Source: Mariprofundaceae bacterium (lineage in GTDB: Bacteria > Pseudomonadota > Zetaproteobacteria > Mariprofundales > Mariprofundaceae). Taken from it: DNA of 8,364 bases. Numbering within the stretch: the stretch's first letter is position 1; each line of letters starts with the position of its first letter. The stretch covers positions 1 through 8,364 of the forward strand of contig WFOJ01000226.1 of the NCBI GenBank assembly GCA_015488125.1, given 5' to 3'. A program made the position numbers and the translations under genes. Of this stretch, positions 1 to 6,267 are shown piece by piece. The notes under the pieces were generated by a model, which ran no database searches, was not told where the DNA came from, and worked only from the letters and a program-made list of their open reading frames with translations.

Positions 1-802
1 AGCGGCGGGAAGTGAATACATCGCCGGTCAGGCATTCGGAGTGAACGCGCACCAGGCAGGGGGTGTCTGCTGTTGGCTGGCCCATCACCAGCGCCACATG
101 TTCAGCCTGATCCACCTCATTGCTGAAGCCATACATGGTAAATTCGCCGAACTCAGTGGGTAGGCGTACAGCCACTTCCTCACGCACCAGCGAATCATGC
201 TTCAGGCGATGGCGAATAATATCGGCAATCGTTCCCACCTTCAGGCCATGTTTGCGGGCAAAAGCCTTAAGTTCCGGCATACGCGCCATGGTGCCATCGT
301 CGTTCATGATTTCGCAGATCACACCGCTGGGATGCAGACCGGCCATACGTGCCAGATCGACACTGGCTTCAGTGTGTCCGGCGCGTACCAGCAAGCCGCC
401 CTTGCGGGCAATCAGTGGAAAAACATGGCCCGGTGTATGAACATCACCCGCCCGCACATTCGGGTTGATTGCGGTACGGATCGTGTGTGCCCTGTCGTAG
501 GCCGAGATGCCGGTGGTGACCCCTTCCGCCGCCTCAATGGAAACGGTGAAATTGGTTTTGAATTTGGCGTTGGTATTCGACACCATCAGGCCAAGATTCA
601 TGCGATCTGCCTGCTCCTGCTCCATGGCCAGGCAAATCAGCCCGCGACCATGGGTTGCCATAAAGTTGATCGCCTCCGGGGTTACCCATTCAGCAGCCAT
701 GACCAGATCGCCTTCATTCTCGCGTTCTTCGTCATCGGCGAGAATTACCATGCGCCCGCAACGCAGTTCTTCGATCAATTCTTCACAAGTCGCCAGCGTC
801 AT
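1..802 (-). CDS. ribBA: Bifunctional DHBP synthase / GTP cyclohydrolase II (partial, 3' end off window)
   Basis: RibB converts ribulose 5-phosphate to 3,4-dihydroxy-2-butanone 4-phosphate. RibA opens GTP to the pyrimidine precursor. Together they supply both branches of riboflavin synthesis in the cytosol. The 267 visible codons hold a complete RibB domain (about residues 5-200): the acidic metal/substrate loop DDEERENEGD at 23-32, FTVSIEAAEGVTTG at 85-98, TPGHVFPL at 123-130, GHTEASVDL at 142-150 and NDDGTMAR at 167-174. A linker follows, then the beginning of the RibA domain, including VRVHSECLTGD at 251-261, whose Cys is the first of the three zinc ligands. The other two ligands lie beyond the edge, so it cannot be told whether the RibA domain is intact; some RibBA proteins have a degenerate one. 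The ATG at 802 has GGGAG seven to eight bases upstream. It overlaps the ribE stop by four bases (ATGA), implying translational coupling. Confidence 0.95.
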   Translation of the reverse strand, partial: MTLATCEELIEELRCGRMVILADDEERENEGDLVMAAEWVTPEAINFMATHGRGLICLAMEQEQADRMNLGLMVSNTNAKFKTNFTVSIEAAEGVTTGISAYDRAHTIRTAINPNVRAGDVHTPGHVFPLIARKGGLLVRAGHTEASVDLARMAGLHPSGVICEIMNDDGTMARMPELKAFARKHGLKVGTIADIIRHRLKHDSLVREEVAVRLPTEFGEFTMYGFSNEVDQAEHVALVMGQPTADTPCLVRVHSECLTGDVFTSRR

Positions 803-1413
803 GCGCGCTCTCCCGGTATTACGCCACATTCCAGCATGCGGCGTACATAGCGACCAAGAATATCTGTTTCCATATTTACGCAATCTCCCTGCTGCACATC
901 TCCCAGATTGGTATGTGCCAGTGTGTGAGGAATCAGGTTGACGCTGAATACGCAACCTTTAACCGTGTTAACGGTCAGGCTGACGCCATTTAGCGCCACC
1001 GAGCCTTTGTGAACAATCAATGGTGCAAAGGCCGCCGCTACCTGAAAGCTGAGACCACGATGATCAGCATGCTGTTCAATACCTGTCACTGTTGCCAGGC
1101 CATCCACATGACCTGTAACCATATGGCCACCCAAAGCATCGCCCAAATGCAGGGCTGGCTCCATATTCACCCGCTGACCAACGCGCGCGGAAGAAAAATG
1201 GGTCAGCGCCAGCGTTTCTGCCGATAGTGTTGCCTGCCAGCGACCTGTGGCGGGCAGATCGGTGATGGTCAGACAACAGCCATCAACCGCCACCGAATCT
1301 CCCAGCCGCCATTGTTCAGTCGGCAATGCTGTTGAAAACAGCATATGCGTATGTTCGCCATCCTGTCGAATCGCCTCAATACGACCGACATCCATAATAA
1401 TTCCGGTAAACAA
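799..1413 (-). CDS. ribE: Riboflavin synthase, alpha chain, with TTG start
   Basis: The enzyme dismutates two molecules of 6,7-dimethyl-8-ribityllumazine to riboflavin plus the pyrimidine diamine. The 204 residues match the family length and show its internal duplication into two lumazine-binding barrels. Barrel one starts with MFTGIIMDVG (1-10) and carries VDGCCLTIT (43-51) and NMEPAL (83-88). Barrel two has GGHMVTGHVDG (95-105), LNGVSLTVN (141-149) and NMETDILGRYV (180-190). The MFTGI N-terminus is near-invariant and its first residue is the initiator, so the TTG at 1413-1411 must be the start. It follows the kdsB stop with no intervening base (TGATTG). An AAAGGAAG Shine-Dalgarno lies within the kdsB tail. 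The gene ends in a 4-bp overlap with ribBA. The same gene is called ribC in some genomes. Confidence 0.96.
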   Translation of the reverse strand: MFTGIIMDVGRIEAIRQDGEHTHMLFSTALPTEQWRLGDSVAVDGCCLTITDLPATGRWQATLSAETLALTHFSSARVGQRVNMEPALHLGDALGGHMVTGHVDGLATVTGIEQHADHRGLSFQVAAAFAPLIVHKGSVALNGVSLTVNTVKGCVFSVNLIPHTLAHTNLGDVQQGDCVNMETDILGRYVRRMLECGVIPGERA

Positions 1414-2148
1414 TCAGTTCTTCCTTTCGTTTAATAAACGCTCCGCTTTTTCGAGGTCTTCAGGGGTATCGACGCCAACAGCATGAAAATCGCCCACTGT
1501 TACCGCAATATCGTAGCCGTGATGCAATACTTTCAGTTGTTCCAGTTGTTCGCTGTCGCCATGATGGCAATCTGCCAGTTGCCCGTATTGCATCAGAAAG
1601 TCGCGGCGATAGGCATACAGACCCACATGTTGCAAGGCAGGGGTGGTCATCTCCCGGCGCGGATAGGGAATGGCGGCACGACTAAAATACATGGCTCGAC
1701 CCCTGACATTGCACACCACTTTGACGATATTGGGATCCATCAAATCGTTCGTGCTGCGCAACGGATGTGCCAGCGTGCTCATTGGCAGTAATGGATCATC
1801 ATGAAACGGTCGCACCACAGCACGAATAGCTGCCGGGTCGATCAATGGCTCATCGCCCTGCACATTCACGATAATCGCTTCATCACGCTGCGCAAATGCC
1901 TCGGCCAGACGGTCCGTGCCACTGGCATGCGGCCGCTGACTGATGAAAACGTGCGCTCCGGCATCTTCAGCCGCACGAGCAATACGCTCGTCATCCGTGG
2001 CTACCGTTACCGGGCCAATATCGGCCAGTAGCGCCCGCTGCACCACATGCGCAATCATTGGCCGGCCATGCAGCAAGGCCAGTGGCTTGCCGGGAAAGCG
2101 GCTGGAGGCGTAACGTGCCGGAATGCCGACAGCTATTTGCATATCCAT
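1414..2148 (-). CDS. kdsB: 3-deoxy-manno-octulosonate cytidylyltransferase (CMP-Kdo synthetase)
   Basis: KdsB activates Kdo with CTP to CMP-Kdo, the donor for the inner core of lipopolysaccharide, in the cytosol. From the chosen start it has 244 residues, close to the roughly 250 usual for the family. Visible motifs are the nucleotide-binding IPARYASSRFPGKPL (9-23), SGTDRLAEAF (76-85), the metal-binding NVQGDEPLI (95-103), YFSRAAIPYPR (154-164), HVGLYAYRRDF (174-184), EQLEQLKVL (200-208) and GVDTPEDLEKAE (225-236). The open frame extends further upstream, but the extra residues are the antisense tail of the preceding gene. Two adjacent ATGs (2151 and 2148) and a third at 2142 follow GGGAGG. 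The one at 2148 has the best spacing (six bases), while the one at 2151 overlaps the upstream stop as ATGA. The gene lies between a lipoprotein and ribE and is probably cotranscribed with both. Confidence 0.95.
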   Translation of the reverse strand: MDMQIAVGIPARYASSRFPGKPLALLHGRPMIAHVVQRALLADIGPVTVATDDERIARAAEDAGAHVFISQRPHASGTDRLAEAFAQRDEAIIVNVQGDEPLIDPAAIRAVVRPFHDDPLLPMSTLAHPLRSTNDLMDPNIVKVVCNVRGRAMYFSRAAIPYPRREMTTPALQHVGLYAYRRDFLMQYGQLADCHHGDSEQLEQLKVLHHGYDIAVTVGDFHAVGVDTPEDLEKAERLLNERKN

Positions 2149-2585
2149 CATATGCCTCCCGAAATTTTCCAGCCACTGGCCGTATGTTTTAGCTGAATGC
2201 GTTCGCGTTGCACCATGGAGCGCCACTGACCATCACGAAAAATGCGCAGGCTGTAATTTTGCTCACACTCTGCCCATGACCCATTAAGGGTAATGGTGCG
2301 ATCGTGCGAATGCATTTCGATCTGGCTGAATTCTTCAAAAAATGCTTTTATTTCCAATAACTTTTGTTGCCGAGAATAGCCATCGGCAGCAAAGTCATCG
2401 CTGAGCAGGGCGGCCAGTTGGTGAATATCCCGTGCATTCATGGCCTGATCGCGCTGATCCAGCACGTCATTAATCGCTGCTTTATCGGCAAAGCCACAGC
2501 CTGAGAGCAACAGACAACAGGCAAGGACAAGAAAATACCGATGCAACACGTTGCAGATGATATTCCGCGTCATGACAAAAAGCAT
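2148..2585 (-). CDS. Small NTF2/SnoaL-like lipoprotein, function unknown
   Basis: The predicted protein has 145 residues. The N-terminus has basic residues (R7, R16), a hydrophobic run at about 17-27 and a lipobox LLLSGC ending at Cys30, so it should be lipid-anchored after signal peptidase II cleavage. The mature part (AINDVLDQRDQAMNARDIHQ, then SDDFAADGYSR and a C-terminal set of alternating strands ending GWKISGGI) has the helix-then-strands pattern of the NTF2/SnoaL fold. That fold is a recognition by pattern, not by a known orthologue, and gives no specific substrate. The start could instead be the ATG at 2573; neither candidate has a strong Shine-Dalgarno. The stop overlaps the kdsB start region by four bases, so it is probably coupled to kdsB, although its mature domain suggests nothing specific to Kdo synthesis. 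Confidence 0.85.
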   Translation of the reverse strand: MLFVMTRNIICNVLHRYFLVLACCLLLSGCGFADKAAINDVLDQRDQAMNARDIHQLAALLSDDFAADGYSRQQKLLEIKAFFEEFSQIEMHSHDRTITLNGSWAECEQNYSLRIFRDGQWRSMVQRERIQLKHTASGWKISGGI

Positions 2586-2655
2586 ATGATGAGGTGATTA
2601 ACACTCGAACCTGCCAGCCATTCACCACCTGTATCGAAAGAACATGGCAAAGCCT

Positions 2656-3684
2656 TCACGCCTGCGCTGCATCCTCCGTGCAATCCAGCACCAGTTTGCC
2701 ACAGGTATTGCCCTGTGCAATACGCTCGTGCGCCCGCCATGCTGCGGCCAGTGGCAGGGTATCGGCAATGCGAATTTGTAAACGCCCCTTTTCCATCATT
2801 TCCAGACACTGGGCAACAATTGCCGCCTGATGTTCGGCTGCCTGGCGATGATCAAAGAGCATCGGGCTGAGCATCAGCTCCTGCGCCAGTACAACATTTT
2901 TCAGGCGAAGCTGCTTCCAATCCAGTTCTGCCGGAAACTGTAGCAGACTCACCAACGTGCCATAATGCGCCACAGTACCCTGAACGTCCAGCAAGGCTTG
3001 ACCACCGACGGTATCCAGCAACACATCCACACCACGTCCCTGCGTCCACTCGGCAACAGCTTCTGTGACCGACTGGTGATGATAATGGATAACATGGTCA
3101 GCGCCAAGTTGCCTGGCAACTGCCGCTTTTTCTTCACTGCCAACTGTACAGGCCACCATGCAACCTGCCGCTTTGGCCAGTTGCACTGCCACATGACCTG
3201 TGCCGCCTGTGCCGCCGAGCACCAGCACTGTTTGACCTTCGCTGAGCCGGGCGCGGTCAAACAACGCTTCCCATGCCGTAATGCATACCAGTGGCATGGC
3301 CGCCGCCTGTAGCATATTGATGCTCTCTGCTTTATGGGCGAGATACGATGTCGGCACGCAGGTGTATTCCGCGTAATTGCCAACAGGTTGACCAATGCCG
3401 CCATAGCAATAGCACACGGCATCACCCACCGAAAAGTCTTCCACCGCGTCGCCAACGGCTTCGATGATGCCAGCGCCATCGCAACCGGGGATAAACATCT
3501 CGCCGCCATGTATAAAAGGTCCGCGCTGGCGTACCTTGGTATCAACGGGGTTTACCCCGGCTGCAAATACGCGCACCAGCACCTCATCGGCCGCAGGTCG
3601 AGGCCTGGCGATGGTTTCGTATCGGCATTGCTTCGCGTCGCCAGCTGCATGAACGCAAATGGCGTGCATCATCGCCTGCTCCAT
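2656..3684 (-). CDS. MDR-family zinc-independent alcohol dehydrogenase / quinone oxidoreductase-like protein
   Basis: This is a predicted NADPH-dependent oxidoreductase of the medium-chain dehydrogenase/reductase superfamily, quinone oxidoreductase branch; the substrate cannot be read from sequence. It has 342 residues. The GroES-like domain carries AGVNPVDTKVR (42-52), PGCDGAGIIEAVG (66-78) and GNYAEY (102-107). The Rossmann domain carries the dinucleotide-binding stretch LGGTGGTGHVAVQLAKAAG (156-174), GRGVDVLLDTVGG (216-228) and C-terminal CGKLVL (328-333). The Cys/His zinc ligands of classical alcohol dehydrogenases are absent, as expected for the quinone reductase branch. The ATG at 3684 has GGAAGGA seven bases upstream, within the end of the preceding gene, whose stop lies just one base away. 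About 70 bp separate it from the next lipoprotein; no terminator is visible there. Confidence 0.93.
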   Translation of the reverse strand: MEQAMMHAICVHAAGDAKQCRYETIARPRPAADEVLVRVFAAGVNPVDTKVRQRGPFIHGGEMFIPGCDGAGIIEAVGDAVEDFSVGDAVCYCYGGIGQPVGNYAEYTCVPTSYLAHKAESINMLQAAAMPLVCITAWEALFDRARLSEGQTVLVLGGTGGTGHVAVQLAKAAGCMVACTVGSEEKAAVARQLGADHVIHYHHQSVTEAVAEWTQGRGVDVLLDTVGGQALLDVQGTVAHYGTLVSLLQFPAELDWKQLRLKNVVLAQELMLSPMLFDHRQAAEHQAAIVAQCLEMMEKGRLQIRIADTLPLAAAWRAHERIAQGNTCGKLVLDCTEDAAQA

Positions 3685-3685
3685 A

Positions 3686-4513
3686 TCAGCTTCCTTCCGG
3701 GATGGCGGATGGATTCAGGTGGCGCCATTGCTTGCGGGAGACGTTGACAGGCATGATTGTCGTGCGATCAACCGCCAGCAGGTGCTGTTGTTTTTCAGGC
3801 TTTAAGTCATCAGAAATCTTGCGAGCAGCGAGCGCGACCACATTGAGAAGGTCAAACCGGCTTTCTTCGCCCCGGGCCAGCAAGGCATCAAAATTTTCAA
3901 AGCTTGGCGCATTGCTGCCGCGCTCCACCAGTTCGGTGGTACCGATAAAGTCCTTGAGCACATGCACGTCTTTCTTGCTCAGGCCGATCACAAAACGATT
4001 GCGATACAAGGTTTTGCGGCTGCGGGGATCAATCATTTCAGCCATCACCAGCGCCGATGCGCGGTAGGGTTGCTCAAGGCCATTGGCCCAAAAGCCAACC
4101 TGTTCCATTTTAATGCGTAAAATCGCATCGGTACCATCGCGGATGGCCTTGCGGCTGGGTTTGAAATAATCCCAGTAGCGCTCGTGACGATCATGCACCT
4201 GGTAACCCGATTGCCGAAGGTGGTGAATCAGCGTGGATTTGAAAACCTTCGCGCATTCCATCCCGACATCGCCGACTTTTTTCCTGTATTCATAACCCTG
4301 AGCGGCAACCACCAGATTATCCATCACCAGACCGCTGCTGCCCATGAGTAGCACCATGGGAGACAGACGTCGGATCCGCAGTTCATTATCAAACTCAAGC
4401 GCTGCCACATCAATATGATGAAGCGGGTGCTGCAATCGCGTTTGCAATGGCGGGTGCATTTGCGCGCAGGCAGAGAGGGCAAGCAGCAACAGGGGAAGAA
4501 AGATTACTGGCAT
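3686..4513 (-). CDS. Uncharacterised lipoprotein of about 275 residues
   Basis: I do not recognise a named family. From the ATG at 4513 the protein starts MPVIFLPLLLLALSAC, a hydrophobic segment with lipobox LSAC and Cys16, so it is a likely lipid-anchored envelope protein. The mature region has a small hydrophobic stretch (about 53-71), a YEYRKK / CAKVFKSTLIHHLRQSGY region (75-104), a segment that looks like a beta-rich core (DAILRIKMEQVGFW, 129-142) and a basic C-terminus. This signal peptide lacks an N-terminal basic residue. An in-frame TTG at 4534 would add seven residues including Arg and His and improve it, while the longest open frame begins at 4597 inside the rpsT promoter region and is unlikely. 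No clear Shine-Dalgarno precedes the ATG. The gene is one base from the MDR gene, which suggests cotranscription. Confidence 0.8.
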   Translation of the reverse strand: MPVIFLPLLLLALSACAQMHPPLQTRLQHPLHHIDVAALEFDNELRIRRLSPMVLLMGSSGLVMDNLVVAAQGYEYRKKVGDVGMECAKVFKSTLIHHLRQSGYQVHDRHERYWDYFKPSRKAIRDGTDAILRIKMEQVGFWANGLEQPYRASALVMAEMIDPRSRKTLYRNRFVIGLSKKDVHVLKDFIGTTELVERGSNAPSFENFDALLARGEESRFDLLNVVALAARKISDDLKPEKQQHLLAVDRTTIMPVNVSRKQWRHLNPSAIPEGS

Positions 4514-4525
4514 GTGCCGAACGAT

Positions 4526-4541
4526 AGGCGGCAAGCCGCCT
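4526..4541 (-). promoter_or_regulatory. Perfect hairpin just upstream of the lipoprotein start
   Basis: AGGCGGC and GCCGCCT flank a two-base centre, giving a seven-pair perfect inverted repeat (realistically six pairs with a four-base loop). It ends 12 bases before the ATG of the leftward lipoprotein, where its ribosome-binding site would be. No T-run follows on either strand, so it is not a standard terminator. A role in translation control is inference. Confidence 0.45.
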
Positions 4542-4556
4542 GAATACAAGCATGGT

Positions 4557-4584
4557 TTGACAATACCACAAAAATCACAATAAT
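4557..4584 (+). promoter_or_regulatory. Predicted sigma-70 promoter of rpsT
   Basis: A perfect -35 TTGACA (4557-4562) is followed after 16 bases by AATAAT (4579-4584), five of six matches to the -10 consensus. The next bases, GCGCCGCC, make a GC-rich discriminator, typical of stringently controlled ribosomal-component promoters. Transcription would start near 4591, leaving a leader of about 55 bases before the rpsT GTG. Confidence 0.7.
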
Positions 4585-4597
4585 GCGCCGCCTTCAT

Positions 4598-4617
4598 TCC
4601 CGGCAGCTTTTCCGGGA
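4598..4617 (+). promoter_or_regulatory. Leader hairpin in the rpsT 5' untranslated region
   Basis: TCCCGG (4598-4603) and CCGGGA (4612-4617) form a six-pair stem with an eight-base loop, starting a few bases after the predicted transcription start. No T-run follows. It could stabilise the leader or take part in S20 autoregulation; S20 is known in E. coli to repress its own translation. The assignment here is inference. Confidence 0.45.
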
Positions 4618-4646
4618 TTAAACACTTTACCGGAGATGATTGTACC

Positions 4647-4910
4647 GTGGCTAACCATGCATCAGCACTGAAACGTGCCCGTCAGGATCAGAAAAAACGC
4701 GCACAGAATCGTGCTCAACGCTCGGATATGCGCACCGCAGTCAAAAAGCTGCAGGCAGCTATTGCCGCTGGCGATAAAGAGAATGCCCAGGCTTTGTTTA
4801 AGCATGCCGTTTCCAAAATTGACCGCGCCGGCCGCAAAGGTCTGATTCACCGCAATCAGGCGTCTCGCAGGGTATCCCGCCTGAATGCGGCAGTGAAGGC
4901 ACTCGCCTGA
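4647..4910 (+). CDS. rpsT: 30S ribosomal protein S20, GTG start
   Basis: S20 is a primary 16S rRNA-binding protein of the small subunit. The 87 residues match family length. The N-terminus MANHASALKRARQDQKKRAQ corresponds to the conserved MANxxSAxKRxRQ start; AAIAAGDKENAQ (38-49) and the RKGLIHRNQASRRVSRLN stretch (63-80) are diagnostic. It is helical and strongly basic, as expected. The start is GTG at 4647, preceded by CGGAG with an unusually long 11-base gap. No in-frame ATG is available between the upstream stop and this point. An out-of-frame ATG lies directly after the GGAG (4636) and opens a tiny overlapping frame. A non-ATG start is also used by E. coli rpsT (TTG) and contributes to autoregulation there. 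The gene has its own promoter and terminator, so it is largely monocistronic. Confidence 0.97.
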   Translation: MANHASALKRARQDQKKRAQNRAQRSDMRTAVKKLQAAIAAGDKENAQALFKHAVSKIDRAGRKGLIHRNQASRRVSRLNAAVKALA

Positions 4911-4932
4911 ATCCTTTTTGATACCATACGAC

Positions 4933-4969
4933 AAAGGCCGGATGCATGCATCTGGCCTTTTTCATTTTT
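4933..4969 (+). terminator. Rho-independent terminator after rpsT
   Basis: AAAGGCCGGATGC and GCATCTGGCCTTT pair almost completely (4933-4960, one G-T wobble), followed by TTCATTTTT. The stem is strong and the T-rich tail ends only 18 bases before the proA ATG at 4988. It ends the rpsT message and would have to be read through for rpsT-proA cotranscription. Confidence 0.9.
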
Positions 4970-4987
4970 ACCCCCGGAGATACGCCC

Positions 4988-6247
4988 ATGACCCAGTTTC
5001 ATGAAACAATAACCCATATCGGCCAGCAGGCTAAGGATGCCGCCAAAATACTTCGGACGGCTGCCACAGCCAGTAAAAACAAGGCCCTGTTGCGTGCCGC
5101 TAGCCTGCTGCGCGATCGCATGGACGATATTCTCACCGCTAATCACGAAGACATGATGAAAGCCGATGAACGTCAGCTTGCGCCGGCGCTAAAGGATCGG
5201 CTGTTGCTGAATCCGGCAAGGGTTGAAGCCATGGCGACAGGACTGGAGCAAATCGCCGCCCTGCCTGATCCTGTTGGCGCGGTTGATCAGCTTCGTTATC
5301 GTCCTTCCGGTATTCAGGTAGGCCATATGCGCGTACCGCTGGGCGTGATTGGGATTATTTACGAATCCCGACCCAATGTGACCGCAGATGCTGCGGCACT
5401 ATGCCTGAAATCGGGCAATGCTGCGGTGTTGCGCGGTGGCTCTGAAGCCATTTGCTCCAACCGTGCTATTGCCGACATCCTGCGTCAGGCACTGACAGAA
5501 CATCAGCTTCCCGTTGCCAGTATTCAGCTCATTCAGCAAACCGAGCGGGAACTGGTAGGGGCCATGTTGCGCAGTGAGCAGTATATCGACGTGATTATTC
5601 CTCGCGGTGGCAAATCATTGATCGAGCGGATCAGCGCTGAATCGCGCATTCCGGTGATCAAACACCTCGATGGCATTTGCCATGTGTATATTGATGCCAG
5701 CGCTGACCCGGAAAAGGCCGTGGCCATCGCCGTGAACGCCAAAACGCACCGCTACGGCGTGTGTAATGCCATGGAAACCCTGCTGATTCATGCTGATGAA
5801 GCCGCCCGCCTGCTGCCCGTCATCGCCGCTGAACTACTGGCCAAAGGCGTGGAATTGCGCGGCTGCCCTCGTGCCTGTCAGTATGTGGAAGCCATGCAGG
5901 CAGCCAGCGAAGAAGACTGGGGCACGGAATACCTCGCGCCGGTGTTATCCATTCGCGTGGTGGACGATATGGAGCAGGCGATTACCCATATTGAACGCTG
6001 GAGTTCCGGGCACACGGAAAGCATTGTCACTGAGAACCATGCCCGTGGCCAGCGCTTTTTGCGTGAAGTGGATTCTTCATCCGTGATGTGGAATGCCAGT
6101 ACGCGTTTTGCCGATGGTTTTGAATATGGCCTGGGTGCGGAAATTGGCATTTCCACGGATCGCTTGCATGTGCGTGGGCCTGTCGGACTGGAAGGACTGA
6201 CCACGCAAAAATGGATTGTTCTCGGTAACGGCGAGATACGTCACTGA
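4988..6247 (+). CDS. proA: Gamma-glutamyl phosphate reductase
   Basis: ProA reduces gamma-glutamyl phosphate with NADPH to glutamate semialdehyde, the second step of proline synthesis. The 419 residues are close to the E. coli length (417). Motifs: VPLGVIGIIYESRPNVTADA (116-135), KSGNAAVLRGGSEA (141-154), IIPRGGKSLI (203-212), KHLDGICHVY (225-234), the catalytic-cysteine segment YGVCNAMETLL with Cys259, WNASTRFADGFEYGLGAEIG (368-387) and RGPVGLEGLTT (396-406). The frame is open back to 4946, but that start lies within the terminator hairpin. The ATG at 4988 has GGAG eight bases upstream and gives the normal N-terminus. Its frequent neighbours proB and nadD are absent on both sides; rpsT precedes it and a cobalamin gene follows. 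No separate promoter is obvious, so it may depend on read-through or on a promoter inside rpsT. Confidence 0.97.
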   Translation: MTQFHETITHIGQQAKDAAKILRTAATASKNKALLRAASLLRDRMDDILTANHEDMMKADERQLAPALKDRLLLNPARVEAMATGLEQIAALPDPVGAVDQLRYRPSGIQVGHMRVPLGVIGIIYESRPNVTADAAALCLKSGNAAVLRGGSEAICSNRAIADILRQALTEHQLPVASIQLIQQTERELVGAMLRSEQYIDVIIPRGGKSLIERISAESRIPVIKHLDGICHVYIDASADPEKAVAIAVNAKTHRYGVCNAMETLLIHADEAARLLPVIAAELLAKGVELRGCPRACQYVEAMQAASEEDWGTEYLAPVLSIRVVDDMEQAITHIERWSSGHTESIVTENHARGQRFLREVDSSSVMWNASTRFADGFEYGLGAEIGISTDRLHVRGPVGLEGLTTQKWIVLGNGEIRH

Positions 6248-6267
6248 GCGTTCTGTGTTTTGCCCTG

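Noticed and set aside
120..941. Plus-strand open frames across ribBA and ribE
   Set aside because: They are antisense shadows of two confidently identified enzymes; none shows a family motif or a ribosome-binding site.
2149..2226. Extended kdsB start
   Set aside because: It overlaps the end of the upstream lipoprotein gene. The conserved IAVGIPARY segment normally lies at the N-terminus, and a GGGAGG lies just before the ATG pair at 2151/2148.
1411..2660. FMN riboswitch ahead of the riboflavin genes
   Set aside because: ribE abuts kdsB, leaving no leader. The 70-base gap at 2586-2655 is too short for the element and shows none of its conserved structure.
4946..4987. Extended proA start
   Set aside because: It lies in the terminator hairpin, lacks a ribosome-binding site and adds residues that ProA proteins do not have.
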